A stretch of DNA of 64,000 nucleotides from Brucella thiophenivorans (GTDB lineage Bacteria; Pseudomonadota; Alphaproteobacteria; Rhizobiales; Rhizobiaceae), in NCBI RefSeq assembly GCF_002252445.1, contig NZ_NNRJ01000052.1:62001-126000 (forward strand), given 5' to 3'. The first letter of the stretch is position 1. Every line of letters begins with the position of its first letter. The notes under the pieces were generated by a model. The model made no database searches. It had not been told where the DNA came from and saw only the letters and a list, made by a program, of their open reading frames with translations. The position numbers were made by a program, and so were the translations under genes. Positions 17,711 through 26,711 of this stretch are shown here, in pieces.

Positions 17711-18886
17711 TTAAACGACCTGCCCTGCGCACCAACCCGACGACCACGCCCACTGAAAATTGTAACCGCCAAGCCAGCCCGTAACGTCAACCACTTCACC
17801 TATGAAATAAAGACCTGCAACGCTCTTGGCCTCCATAGTCTTGGATTCAAGATCGCGTGTGTCCACACCGCCCAGCGTGACTTCCGCTGTGCGATAACCT
17901 TCGGAACCGGCTGGCTTCACATGCCAGTCATTGACCGCAGCCGCAACACGCCGCAGAACGGTATCCGACAAATCAGCAAGATTGGTTAGAGGAAAATCGG
18001 CTGCAATAAGCTGCGCCAGCTTTTTTGGAATGAAGAACGAAAGTGCTGTTTGCAATGCTTGCTTGCCATTTTTAGAACGCTGATCGCGCAGCGCTTCAAA
18101 CAGATCAGTTTTTGGCAGCATCGAGATCGCAATTTCATCCCCCTCGCGCCAATAAGACGAAATCTGCAAAATGGACGGTCCGCTGATGCCACGATGGGTG
18201 AACAGCATGGCTTCCGTGAACTTCGTCTTTTTGCAGGAAACAACCGCATCGACTGCAATACCCGCCAAAGGTTTCAGGCGCTCCAGCAAATGCGGCTCAA
18301 ACGTCAACGGCACCAGCCCCGGACGTGTCTCGACAAGACGCAGACCAAACTGCTTGGCAACGTCATAACCAAACCCCGTCGCACCCATTTTGGGAATGGA
18401 TTTTCCGCCTGTGGCAATGACCAACGACTTTGCTGTAACACTTCCGCCGGAATGCCGGACAACAAAACCACGCTCGCTCTTGTCGACATTTTCGATGGAG
18501 GTTTCGAGTTGCAAGCGAGCGCCATAATGTTTCATTTCATCAAGCAGCATATCAATGATCTGCGTGGCCGTGCCATCGCAAAAGAGCTGTCCAAGCGTCT
18601 TTTCATGATAGGCAATGCGATGCTTTTCCACCATTTTGATAAAATCGCGTTGTGTGAAGCGACTTAGAGCAGAAATACAGAAATGCGGGTTTTGCGACAG
18701 AAAGTTTTTCGGACTTGCATAGATATTCGTGAAATTGCAGCGACCGCCGCCCGAGATACGGATCTTGTCACCGGGCTTTTTTGCATGGTCCAGAACCAGC
18801 ACCGAACGACCGCGTTTTGCAGCCTCAATCGCGCACATCATGCCAGCCGCGCCAGCGCCTATCACCAAAACATCGACGCTCTGCAA
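17711..18886 (-). CDS. HI0933/YhiN-family FAD-dependent oxidoreductase
   Basis: FAD-binding GxGxxG is VIGAGAAGMMCAIEAAKRG near the N terminus. KIRISGGGRCNFTN, VIATGGKSIPKMGATGFGYD and the terminal VTGWLGGYNFQWAWSSG are diagnostic of the HI0933/YhiN (BaiN-like) flavoproteins. The physiological reaction is not settled for most members. I chose the TTG at 18886, preceded by GGAG eight bases away; another in-frame TTG at 18946 has no ribosome site. About 391 residues, normal length. Confidence 0.85.
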   Translation of the reverse strand: MQSVDVLVIGAGAAGMMCAIEAAKRGRSVLVLDHAKKPGDKIRISGGGRCNFTNIYASPKNFLSQNPHFCISALSRFTQRDFIKMVEKHRIAYHEKTLGQLFCDGTATQIIDMLLDEMKHYGARLQLETSIENVDKSERGFVVRHSGGSVTAKSLVIATGGKSIPKMGATGFGYDVAKQFGLRLVETRPGLVPLTFEPHLLERLKPLAGIAVDAVVSCKKTKFTEAMLFTHRGISGPSILQISSYWREGDEIAISMLPKTDLFEALRDQRSKNGKQALQTALSFFIPKKLAQLIAADFPLTNLADLSDTVLRRVAAAVNDWHVKPAGSEGYRTAEVTLGGVDTRDLESKTMEAKSVAGLYFIGEVVDVTGWLGGYNFQWAWSSGWCAGQVV

Positions 18887-19024
18887 AAATTCAACTCCAG
18901 TCTCACAATTAAGCGCGCACCATATTGCGGGAAATCTTAAGCGCAAGGCGTGTTTTGGAGTTTTTAAACATTAAGGGATAGAAAGAAGCAAAGTCGGTCA
19001 ATTTATGCCGAACGGGGGCAGCGT

Positions 19025-20716
19025 TTGAAAGTTTCAGTTAGTTCAGAGCCAGACACAGAAACCGGATTTACTCGTTTTTTCGGCGGACCGATTTTCTGGA
19101 TGCTGCTTGTACTGGTCGTGCTCATTGTCCTCTTGAGCCTTACGCTGACCGTTCCAATCGGCCCGATGTATTGGGATACTTATCTCTATCTCGACGCTGC
19201 TCAACGTATTAACACCGGACAGATACCTTCAGTGGATTTTTCCATCCCTGTCGGTCCACTCGGATATTATCTTTTCGCCTGGGGCATGAAGCTTTTCCCG
19301 CACGCACAATCACTGTTGCTTGTGCAATGGTCTTTGCTTGCCGTGGCCGCACCCTTGATGATCGTGGTCCTTTCAGACGTGGTGAGGAAAAGCCGGGCGC
19401 TTGCCTTTGCGCTTCTCATTCCATTTCTTGTTTTCGCAATCTTCCCCGCCAATGTGCAGACTTACACGTCCTATCCGGGACTGGATGGCTTTGGCATCTA
19501 TAACCGGCAGGTGTCGCTGCTGCTTTATGTGTTGACCTGCGGGCTAATGTTCATTGCCAATGGTCGCAAGCTGGCAGCCTTTTGCGCTGTTGCGATGCTG
19601 GCACTGTTTCTGACCAAGATCACCGGCTTTCTGGTGGGCGGTCTTTTTGGCTTCACAGCTCTTCTTGCTGGTCGTATTTCGATCAAAAACATTCTGCTAG
19701 CAGCAATTATTGCACTTATCGCTCTTGGTGCGCTTGAATTCAACAATCACATGATTTCGGCCTATATTGCCGACATCCAGCAACTTCTGGCGCTCAATCA
19801 AGGTGCGCTGTTGCCGCGCTTTCTGACCGTTGTTTCCGGCAAGCTCGACGTCATTTTACCAGCCGCAATTTTAGTCCTCGTGCTGTTCTGGATTGAAATC
19901 ACACAAGGCACAAATTCCATTCGCTTTTTTGACCGCAGTTCCGTTTGGCTTGCGATTATCCTGCTCGGCGGCATCATTCTGGAGACACAGAACACCGGAA
20001 GTCAGGAATTCATTTTCATCTGGCCCGTTTTGCTGATGATCTATCAGCGCGTCAAACATGTTGAAGGCAAAGCCAAAATCGCTTTCATCGTGTTTTCTGC
20101 CTTCTGCGTTATCCCGACTTTCAGCAAGGTAACGCACAGAACTCTGCGCGCGATTGCCGTAGCACCAACCTATGTGCAGCCACCCGTAACAGAGCTGAAA
20201 AACATGCGTCAGGTATCCGCCAGACCCGACATCATGGACCGTGCGAAATTATTGCCAGAGCATTATGCCGATTATTCTGCGCCTTATGAGGCGCTTGCAA
20301 CACAAGGACAATTGCCAAGCTGGCGGCTTTATTCCGAGCTTGATTATCAGATGTATTGGATCATTTCGGCGGATGAAGCGGTCAAAGCCTTCAAGCAGTT
20401 TGAAGTCAGAACAGGTGCGCATCTGAACACGCTGATGACACTGGATTTCACCGATCCGTTTCCATGGCTGCTCAATCGCGAGGCAACGCGCAAAATCCAG
20501 ATCGGTGCCGATCCTTTTCGCACCGTCCCTGCAATGACACCCGAAACCAAGGCCGCGGTTGAAGCAACCGACGGCGTGTTGCGCCCCAAATGCCCGATGA
20601 CGACTTCGCGTCTGGCATTGCAGGAAATTTACACTGACGCGCTTAAAGATCGGGACGTGGTGCCGCTCGATGCCTGCTGGGATTTGCTGGTGCGCCCCGG
20701 CATTCTGAAAAAATAA
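19025..20716 (+). CDS. Polytopic membrane protein, GT-C/GT39-like glycosyltransferase candidate
   Basis: 563 residues with about ten to twelve membrane helices and a soluble C-terminal tail of about 170 residues. After the first helix comes PMYWDTYLYLDAAQRINTGQ, then a PVGPLGYYLF segment. An Asp in the first periplasmic loop followed by a short motif before helix 2 is the plan of GT-C enzymes such as ArnT and the arabinosyltransferases, which take sugars from polyprenyl phosphate. No close family is recognised, so this is inference. TTG start with a G-rich ribosome site. It faces the polyprenyl-sugar operon, with a terminator between, which supports a shared role. Confidence 0.6.
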   Translation: MKVSVSSEPDTETGFTRFFGGPIFWMLLVLVVLIVLLSLTLTVPIGPMYWDTYLYLDAAQRINTGQIPSVDFSIPVGPLGYYLFAWGMKLFPHAQSLLLVQWSLLAVAAPLMIVVLSDVVRKSRALAFALLIPFLVFAIFPANVQTYTSYPGLDGFGIYNRQVSLLLYVLTCGLMFIANGRKLAAFCAVAMLALFLTKITGFLVGGLFGFTALLAGRISIKNILLAAIIALIALGALEFNNHMISAYIADIQQLLALNQGALLPRFLTVVSGKLDVILPAAILVLVLFWIEITQGTNSIRFFDRSSVWLAIILLGGIILETQNTGSQEFIFIWPVLLMIYQRVKHVEGKAKIAFIVFSAFCVIPTFSKVTHRTLRAIAVAPTYVQPPVTELKNMRQVSARPDIMDRAKLLPEHYADYSAPYEALATQGQLPSWRLYSELDYQMYWIISADEAVKAFKQFEVRTGAHLNTLMTLDFTDPFPWLLNREATRKIQIGADPFRTVPAMTPETKAAVEATDGVLRPKCPMTTSRLALQEIYTDALKDRDVVPLDACWDLLVRPGILKK

Positions 20717-20740
20717 AGGCCGGTTTCCCGGCCTTTATTT
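20711..20740. terminator. Bidirectional rho-independent terminator
   Basis: AAAGGCCGG / CCGGCCTTT with a TTTC loop, extended by A-T pairs and followed by TTTATTTTT on the plus strand. It also ends the minus-strand aminotransferase transcript. Confidence 0.85.
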
Positions 20741-20790
20741 TTATGCTTTATCCTGCGCAAAATCGCTTCGCACTTTTGCTGGAAATGCTT
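20734..20790. repeat. Partial palindromic repeat (Brucellaceae REP type)
   Basis: From TTTATTTTTA to GGAAATGCT this matches bases 28223-28279 with about six mismatches. It carries the core seen on the minus strand as GCATTTCCAGC...GCATAA, with AAAAGTGCGAAGCG in the middle. It is a copy of the dispersed repeat family described in the findings, here cut at one side by the terminator stem. Confidence 0.7.
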
Positions 20791-20796
20791 TTAACT

Positions 20797-22242
20797 TTAC
20801 TTGATCTGGGCTTTTACGAAATCCTTGACGATACGGACAATGCCACGCCCCAGAACTTCATCGACGGCTTTTATAAACTCATCAACATGCGCGCGGGTGC
20901 AGATCAATGGCGGCTCAAGCCGGATGACATTGCGATTATATTCCGTGAATGCCACCAGCACGCCGTGATCGCGCAACAAATGACTGCCGATAAAGCCCGG
21001 AAGCGAGCCCTTCAGCTTGTCATCCAGCATTGCCAGCACGGGGCGTAATACCATCGGCATAGTCTTTGAGAAATCGTGGAACTCCAGCCCCACCATCATG
21101 CCCTTGCCACGCACATCCTTGATCAGCGCCGGATAGCGGTCCTGCAACTCTTTCAAACGTTCAAGCAGATAATCGCCAGTTTCAGCCGAGTTATCGATCA
21201 GATGTTCATCATAAAGAACATTGATCGTTTCAATCGAGGTGATGCAAGCTTCGCCAATGCCGCCAAACGTCGCCATGGCATGGATCATTGCCGTTTTCGG
21301 CGTGCCATAGGCTTTCATGTAAACATCGCGTTTGGAAATCATCGCAGCCATTGCCGTCTTGCCGCCACCAAGCGACTTGGCAAGCGCTGTGACATCCGGG
21401 ATAACACCATAATGCTCAAAGGCATAGAACTTACCAGTACGGCCAAAGCCGCACTGCACTTCATCGGCCACCCAGATCACGCCATACTGGTCACAAAGCT
21501 GGCGCAGTTTTTGCCAGAAAGCCGTATCAGCCTGAATAATGCCGCCGCCCCCCTGAACCGTTTCAAGTACAATCACGCCGATTTCAGGATCGGCGCGGAA
21601 TGCATTTTCAATGGCATCAATATCACCGAACGGCACGCGCACTGTGTTATCCACCAGCTTGAACTCGCCGCGATAAAGCCCGCCATCGGTGATCGACAAC
21701 ACGCCCTTCGTCTTGCCGTGGAATGAATTCTCAGCATACACAATCTTCGGCTTCTTAGGGCCTGCGGCGCGCTCTGCAACCTTGATTGCCGCTTCCATGG
21801 CTTCCGAACCGGACGAGCCAAGGAACACCATGTCAAGATCGCCCGGCGAGCAGGCTGCAATGTCATAAGCCAAAGCCGCCGCATATTGCGACATGAAAGC
21901 AATAGCGATTTCGTGTCGCATTTCTTCCTGAAATTTGCGACGCGCTTCAAGAATGCGCGGATGGTTATGCCCAAGCGCCAGCGAACCAAAGCCGCCGAAA
22001 AAATCGAGTATCTTGCGACCGTTCTGGTCATAATAATACATGCCTTCGGCGCGTTCGATTTTTACCTTGTGAAAGCCGAGCAGCTTCATGAAATGCAACT
22101 GGCCCGGATTAAGATGGCCGGTAAAAAGCTCGGTCATGCGCGGCAGATCAAGCGCTTTGGCGTCTTCGACCGTCAGAAGCTTCGGCTTAGGCGTGTGATT
22201 GGCAACCGAAATCGCATTATCTATTTTCACTGTCTTTGTCAT
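20797..22242 (-). CDS. Class III PLP-dependent aminotransferase
   Basis: 481 residues from ATG 22242; an earlier in-frame start at 22275 would overlap the epimerase gene. Class III landmarks: FGGFGSLALGHNHPRI, GSSGSEAMEAAIKVAERA, SFHGKTKGVLSITDG, VQGGGGIIQ, VIWVADEVQCGFGRTGK and ALAKSLGGGKTAMAAM, with the PLP-binding Lys. The N-terminal HFMKLLGFHKVKIERAEGMYYYD is shared with aminotransferases acting in lipid or polyketide pathways. It is the last gene of the operon with UbiA and DprE1 homologues, 10 bases after the epimerase, so it may aminate a keto-sugar or another envelope precursor. Confidence 0.85.
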   Translation of the reverse strand: MTKTVKIDNAISVANHTPKPKLLTVEDAKALDLPRMTELFTGHLNPGQLHFMKLLGFHKVKIERAEGMYYYDQNGRKILDFFGGFGSLALGHNHPRILEARRKFQEEMRHEIAIAFMSQYAAALAYDIAACSPGDLDMVFLGSSGSEAMEAAIKVAERAAGPKKPKIVYAENSFHGKTKGVLSITDGGLYRGEFKLVDNTVRVPFGDIDAIENAFRADPEIGVIVLETVQGGGGIIQADTAFWQKLRQLCDQYGVIWVADEVQCGFGRTGKFYAFEHYGVIPDVTALAKSLGGGKTAMAAMISKRDVYMKAYGTPKTAMIHAMATFGGIGEACITSIETINVLYDEHLIDNSAETGDYLLERLKELQDRYPALIKDVRGKGMMVGLEFHDFSKTMPMVLRPVLAMLDDKLKGSLPGFIGSHLLRDHGVLVAFTEYNRNVIRLEPPLICTRAHVDEFIKAVDEVLGRGIVRIVKDFVKAQIK

Positions 22243-22252
22243 GGTCGTGTCC

Positions 22253-23239
22253 TCACGCTGCCTTCGCATCGGCAAGTTTCTTGCGGTATTCGGTGTAGGC
22301 TGCGATCAGCATATCCTCATCACGATATTGCGGCACCCAGCCGAGTTCCCGCTCGCCCTTCGAGACATCGAGAACGCACATTTCATCAGCAATCAGATAT
22401 TGCTCGGGGTCCATCAATGGCTTGTTGAGCCAGTCGAGGAAATCCAGTGTGCGCTTGACCGCCCATGCAGGCGTCGGCACCAGAATAGATTTTGATCCGG
22501 CATGTTTGACCAGATCACCAAGCAACTTACGCACTGGCGGCGGGTTGAGCGAGCCAAGGTTATAAACCTCATTCGGCACACCGGCCTTATAAGCCGCATA
22601 GGCTGCGGATGCACAATCAAACACGGAAATGAACTGATAAGGATTCTTACCCGATCCGATCATCGGAACCGGCAGATTGTTATCGATCAGCTTGAACAGC
22701 TTTTCCAGAATGCCAAGGCGTCCCGGTCCGATGATCAGACGCGGACGAAACAGCGAGATATTCATGCCGCGCATACGCCATTCAGCGGCCAGTTCCTCAG
22801 TCTTGAACTTTGACAGACCATATTCCCCCAGCGGATTGCAGGGGTGATCTTCCTTTTGCGGCCACACATAAGTATGGCCATAGACCATGTCGGTGGTGAA
22901 ATGCACTAGCCGCTTGGCACCAGCCTCATCCATCGCCTTGATGATGTTTTCCGTTCCGTAATAATTGACCGGGAAGAAGAAATCATGACGCTTGGCGCGA
23001 ACTTGAATGGGTGAGAGCATTTTAGCAGAAAGATTATAGACCATGTCATCGGCGCGAATGCCAAGCTTGCGGATGGCTTCCGGGTCGGTCACATCGGTGT
23101 AAACGAAGGTCGCTTGTGCATAATGTGCAAGATCGCTTTTGACGATGTCGGCAACAATCACCTCATGCCCATCCGCCAACAACATCGGGGCCAGATAACG
23201 TCCCACAAAGCCATCGCCACCGAAAATAATATGTCTCAT
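22253..23239 (-). CDS. NAD-dependent epimerase/dehydratase (extended SDR)
   Basis: 328 residues from ATG 23239. The NAD-binding motif GGDGFVGRYLAP is at residues about 7-18 and the catalytic Y-x-x-x-K is in EYGLSKFKTEELA; HFTTDMVYGHT carries the usual Thr/Ser. It acts on a nucleotide- or lipid-linked sugar. In the mycobacterial decaprenyl-phospho-arabinose pathway, an SDR (DprE2) reduces the keto-sugar made by DprE1. This gene stands in that place but is an extended SDR rather than DprE2-like, so the exact step is inferred. Confidence 0.85.
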   Translation of the reverse strand: MRHIIFGGDGFVGRYLAPMLLADGHEVIVADIVKSDLAHYAQATFVYTDVTDPEAIRKLGIRADDMVYNLSAKMLSPIQVRAKRHDFFFPVNYYGTENIIKAMDEAGAKRLVHFTTDMVYGHTYVWPQKEDHPCNPLGEYGLSKFKTEELAAEWRMRGMNISLFRPRLIIGPGRLGILEKLFKLIDNNLPVPMIGSGKNPYQFISVFDCASAAYAAYKAGVPNEVYNLGSLNPPPVRKLLGDLVKHAGSKSILVPTPAWAVKRTLDFLDWLNKPLMDPEQYLIADEMCVLDVSKGERELGWVPQYRDEDMLIAAYTEYRKKLADAKAA

Positions 23240-23260
23240 AATCAAGCCCCAACCTTAAAA

Positions 23261-23680
23261 TTACGACGCTGAGCGGTCATGAACCGCTGCTTTTTGTTCG
23301 GCAGTCGACGTCTTGCCGCTCTGCGCGATCAGTACTGTTCCAATGCAAATAAAAGCGATGCCCGCGATCTTATAGACACCCAGTTCTTCCTTGAACAAAA
23401 GCCATGCGAAAACCGCCACGGCGACATAGGCAAGGCTTAGAAACGGATAGGCAAAAGACAGATCGACCTTAGACAAAACATACATGTGTGATGCCATGGA
23501 GATTACGAACATGGTCAGACCAGCGAAAACCCATGGATTAAAAAGGATCTGAAAGATGCGATAAATCAGTGTATCCGCCGTGTAACTGGCATTACTGAAT
23601 GTCATCATTCCATATTTAAGCAGCAACTGTGCTGCCGCATTGGTCATGACCGTGAAGAGAATGAATGGGATATATTTCAT
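23261..23680 (-). CDS. Small EmrE/EamA-type four-helix membrane protein, candidate lipid-sugar flippase
   Basis: 139 residues with four hydrophobic segments: FILFTVMTNAAAQLLLKYGM, WVFAGLTMFVISMASHMYVL, LSFAYPFLSLAYVAVAVFAWL and VYKIAGIAFICIGTVLIA. The plan and the mid-protein LSFAYP segment match small multidrug-resistance-like proteins such as ArnE/ArnF, which move undecaprenyl-phosphate aminoarabinose across the inner membrane. Twelve bases separate it from the DprE1-like gene and 21 from the epimerase, so it belongs to this operon. Flippase activity is inferred from the family and context. Confidence 0.8.
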   Translation of the reverse strand: MKYIPFILFTVMTNAAAQLLLKYGMMTFSNASYTADTLIYRIFQILFNPWVFAGLTMFVISMASHMYVLSKVDLSFAYPFLSLAYVAVAVFAWLLFKEELGVYKIAGIAFICIGTVLIAQSGKTSTAEQKAAVHDRSAS

Positions 23681-23692
23681 ATTCCGCCCCGT

Positions 23693-24997
23693 TTAATTGC
23701 TTAATGCCGTGCGCCGCCAGAAGTCGGAGCAGAATTTTGCGTCTCGCATATCTTCAAGCTGCTGCCATTCCGGAAAAGCCGTTTTAAATGTCAAAGCGCT
23801 CATGCGCTGATCCTTGTATGGATTAACGCGCCCACCTGCCTCGATTGTCATGCGATCAAGAAGCGTGAGCAGTTCAAGCGTCTTTTGTCCGCGATTAGGA
23901 AAATCCATCGTCAGCGTGTAGCCTGGCTTTGGAAATGACATTAGACCCGGCGAATGCACATCACCAAACCGCTTCAACACCGTGAGAAACGATGCCTGAC
24001 CCGCTGCACGGCTCGCAGCCAACATTGCCGGAATCACACGCTCCGCTGCATCAAAGGGCATGACACTCTGATGCTGATATAGCCCGGCAGGACCATAAAG
24101 CCTGTTCCAGTTGCGCACGCCATCCAGCGGATAGAAAAAGCTGCCAAACCCCACCGGATGCTGTTCCTGCTTGCGGCGCTTGGCATTATAATAAAGTGTG
24201 TTGAATGCCGTGAGGCTTGGCCCGTTCACCATCGAAAATGGCAGGTCGAATGGCACAGAAAGCTTTGCTTCTCTTGTAATGACTGTGCGATTTCCATTAA
24301 TCGCATGATTGCCGGTCAAGAGCACACCACGCCCCTCAGATCGTCCACTCGCCAACTGGTCTACCCACGCCACCGCATATTCATTATCGCGATCAGACGC
24401 CTCCGCTATGCTGAAATAATCGGCAAGGCTATCAAACGGCGTAATGCGCTCTTCAACATCGAGCGAACCCACCGGCATCAGGCGAATGCGCGCGCTCAAG
24501 ATCAAACCAGTCAGGCCCATACCGCCAATGGTTGCAGCAAAAAGCTCCGGGTTTTCAGCGCTTGAACACTGGTAATGCACACCGTCAGAGCGCAGCAATT
24601 CAAAGCTTTCGACGTGGCAGCCAAATGTGCCCCGCGCATGATGATTTTTGCCGTGCACATCATTGGCGATAGCACCGCCCAGCGTCACAAAACGCGTGCC
24701 GGGGGTTACCGGCAGAAAATAACCGTGCTTTGCAACAGCCGCAATCACTTCACTGAGCAGAACACCGGATTGCGCTTCAAGAATGCCGGTATGCGCATCA
24801 AAACTGACGATGCGATTTTGCGTTCTCATCGGGACGAGTACGCCCGCATCATTATGGCAACTATCGCCATAGGAGCGCCCATTTCCGAAGGCCAGCAGGC
24901 TTTTTTCGCCTTCCAGGTTTGACCACACATCATCGAATGCGATCGCATCTCGTCGGTGTCGGTCAATGCGTCCAAAACTGTCAAATGAGCGTTGCAT
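23693..24997 (-). CDS. DprE1-like FAD-dependent decaprenylphosphoryl-ribose 2'-oxidase
   Basis: 434 residues from ATG 24997, which shares one base with the stop of the UbiA-fusion gene; a longer frame to 25060 lies inside that gene. FAD-binding motifs of the VAO family are FGNGRSYGDS (residues 38-46) and TPGTRFVTLGGAIANDVHG (about 99-116), which continues KNHHARGTFG, closely matching the mycobacterial DprE1 active site. DprE1 oxidises the C2 hydroxyl of the ribose on decaprenyl phosphate to a ketone at the periplasmic membrane face. Coupling to a UbiA homologue makes the same chemistry likely here. Confidence 0.85.
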   Translation of the reverse strand: MQRSFDSFGRIDRHRRDAIAFDDVWSNLEGEKSLLAFGNGRSYGDSCHNDAGVLVPMRTQNRIVSFDAHTGILEAQSGVLLSEVIAAVAKHGYFLPVTPGTRFVTLGGAIANDVHGKNHHARGTFGCHVESFELLRSDGVHYQCSSAENPELFAATIGGMGLTGLILSARIRLMPVGSLDVEERITPFDSLADYFSIAEASDRDNEYAVAWVDQLASGRSEGRGVLLTGNHAINGNRTVITREAKLSVPFDLPFSMVNGPSLTAFNTLYYNAKRRKQEQHPVGFGSFFYPLDGVRNWNRLYGPAGLYQHQSVMPFDAAERVIPAMLAASRAAGQASFLTVLKRFGDVHSPGLMSFPKPGYTLTMDFPNRGQKTLELLTLLDRMTIEAGGRVNPYKDQRMSALTFKTAFPEWQQLEDMRDAKFCSDFWRRTALSN

Positions 24998-26433
24998 CAG
25001 CGTAATCCAGCAACAAACAGCAGGACCGCGCCAATCGCAATCACCACCTGACTGCGCCAATCATTGGCGAGAAAGACAACCGGATCGTCGTCCATTTCCT
25101 TGCGATGCGCCAATATCCACACGCGAATGATGATGTAGAGAACAATAGGCACCAGCGGCCAAATCAGCCATTGATAAGTGTAAAGCTCCTGTACTGCGGC
25201 CGAGTTGATATACAGCGCTAAAACCACGGCTGCGGTAAAGCCGGATGCAACTCCGCTCTGCCCGACAACATTCATATCCTCTGGCCGATAACCGCGACCA
25301 GCGATGCGGTCTTTTTCAGTAACCGTCGAGTGCTGCAACTCGACATAGCGTTTGACCATGGCAAGTGACAGGAAGAAAAACATCGCAAATGCCATCAGCC
25401 AGAATGATTGCGGAATTTCGGTTGCCGCCGTCCCGCCCAAAAGCCGCATCGCGTAAAGGGCTGCGAGGCAAATAACATCGATCAACAACATGCGCTTAAG
25501 CGCCAATGAGTAAGCAGTCGTTGCAACGAGGTAAAGACCAATGACAAGCGCGAATTCCATAGGCAGAAACAAACAACTGGCCGCTGCCAACAAAAGTAGA
25601 AAAATCGAAACTTTGAGGCCAAACGGAATGCTGAGCGCACCGCTGGCAAAAGGCCTCAATCGCTTTCTTGCGTGCTGGCGATCAAGCGGTAAGTCGATAA
25701 TATCATTGAGAATATAGATCGCCGAAGCAGCCGCCGAAAATGCTACAAAAGCCAGAACCGAAGCCAGCAGTATGTCTGGATAGAAGATGGTATGAGTGAG
25801 GATCGCAGGCACAAAAACCAGCAGGTTCTTAAGCCATTGATGAACACGCAGCATTTTTAGATATGGTTTGATGCCTGACGCTTTCTCGGCAAAAAGACGG
25901 CTTCCATGCTCTTTTTGAAAACGTGCGGCAGCATAGTCAGGGGCAACGACAATCACTTCGCGGGCAGCCGTAAAGACGGCAAGATCGGCCCGGTCATTAC
26001 CGGCATAATCAAAACCGTTAGGCCCAAATTTTTCGCTCAAAATCTGCGCTTTGCGATGCGAGGAAAGATTGGTTTTCCCACTCGTTGCATAAAAAGTTTC
26101 AAAAATCCCGAGCTCAGTCGCCACAGCCTTTGCGAGTGGTTCCGCGGCTGCCGTTGCCAGCACAAGCCTGCGCCCAAGCGCATGTTCTTGGCGCAGGTAA
26201 TTTAGAAAATCCTGACGATAAGGCAAAAGCGCCGCATTGATGGAAACGCGGCTCGCAATCTGTTGCTTGAGATTGGCCTTGCCTGACAACAGCCAGATCG
26301 GCAGAAGAAATATAAATAGTGGGTTTTTCTTCAGAAGAACAAAGGTGCTTTCCCAGAGCAAATCTGTCGCAATGAGCGTTCCATCGAGATCCACCGCTAA
26401 CGGCACATCCCGGCTTTTTAGCCGCTCATCCAT
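24997..26433 (-). CDS. HAD phosphatase fused to UbiA-type polyprenyl-phosphate phosphoribosyltransferase
   Basis: 478 residues. Residues 1-185 form a HAD phosphatase: nucleophile and acid Asp15/Asp17 in AVDLDGTL, and the metal loop GNDRADLAVF at 145-154. Residues about 190-478 form a UbiA membrane domain with nine or so helices, beginning LRVHQWLKNLLVF, with the Mg-pyrophosphate motif N-D-x-x-D-x-x-x-D at 243-251. In mycobacteria these activities are separate: DprP/Rv3806c joins phosphoribosyl pyrophosphate to decaprenyl phosphate, and a phosphatase removes the 5-phosphate. The fusion would do both. First gene of the operon. Confidence 0.85.
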   Translation of the reverse strand: MDERLKSRDVPLAVDLDGTLIATDLLWESTFVLLKKNPLFIFLLPIWLLSGKANLKQQIASRVSINAALLPYRQDFLNYLRQEHALGRRLVLATAAAEPLAKAVATELGIFETFYATSGKTNLSSHRKAQILSEKFGPNGFDYAGNDRADLAVFTAAREVIVVAPDYAAARFQKEHGSRLFAEKASGIKPYLKMLRVHQWLKNLLVFVPAILTHTIFYPDILLASVLAFVAFSAAASAIYILNDIIDLPLDRQHARKRLRPFASGALSIPFGLKVSIFLLLLAAASCLFLPMEFALVIGLYLVATTAYSLALKRMLLIDVICLAALYAMRLLGGTAATEIPQSFWLMAFAMFFFLSLAMVKRYVELQHSTVTEKDRIAGRGYRPEDMNVVGQSGVASGFTAAVVLALYINSAAVQELYTYQWLIWPLVPIVLYIIIRVWILAHRKEMDDDPVVFLANDWRSQVVIAIGAVLLFVAGLR

Positions 26434-26520
26434 GGTCCGCCCCCTCTGAAACCCTCCCGCTCATGTCGCTTTCCACGGCTTTAAACGAGACTCCGAACGA
26501 AAATACAAGTCTTTGATACA

Positions 26521-26539
26521 ATCGATAATTGTTATTGAT
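26521..26539. promoter_or_regulatory. Imperfect palindrome in the divergent UbiA-fusion / diguanylate cyclase promoter region
   Basis: ATCGATAA-TTG-TTATTGAT has one mismatch in 8-base arms, in the AT-rich 278-base divergent region. It could be an operator for either gene. The sequence alone does not identify the protein that binds it. Confidence 0.3.
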
Positions 26540-26711
26540 CAGCCCGTCTCTACCAGACCGGCATTTAATCAATCGCTACAAATTTTGGTTAATAACACGC
26601 TTCTAAACATAAGTGCTGGTTTATCTTTTTATCGCGTAATATAAGGCAGTCATTATCTGCCAATCTGTTCTGCGCATAATTGCAAGGACGCCTCAGGTTT
26701 AGAACCGAACG

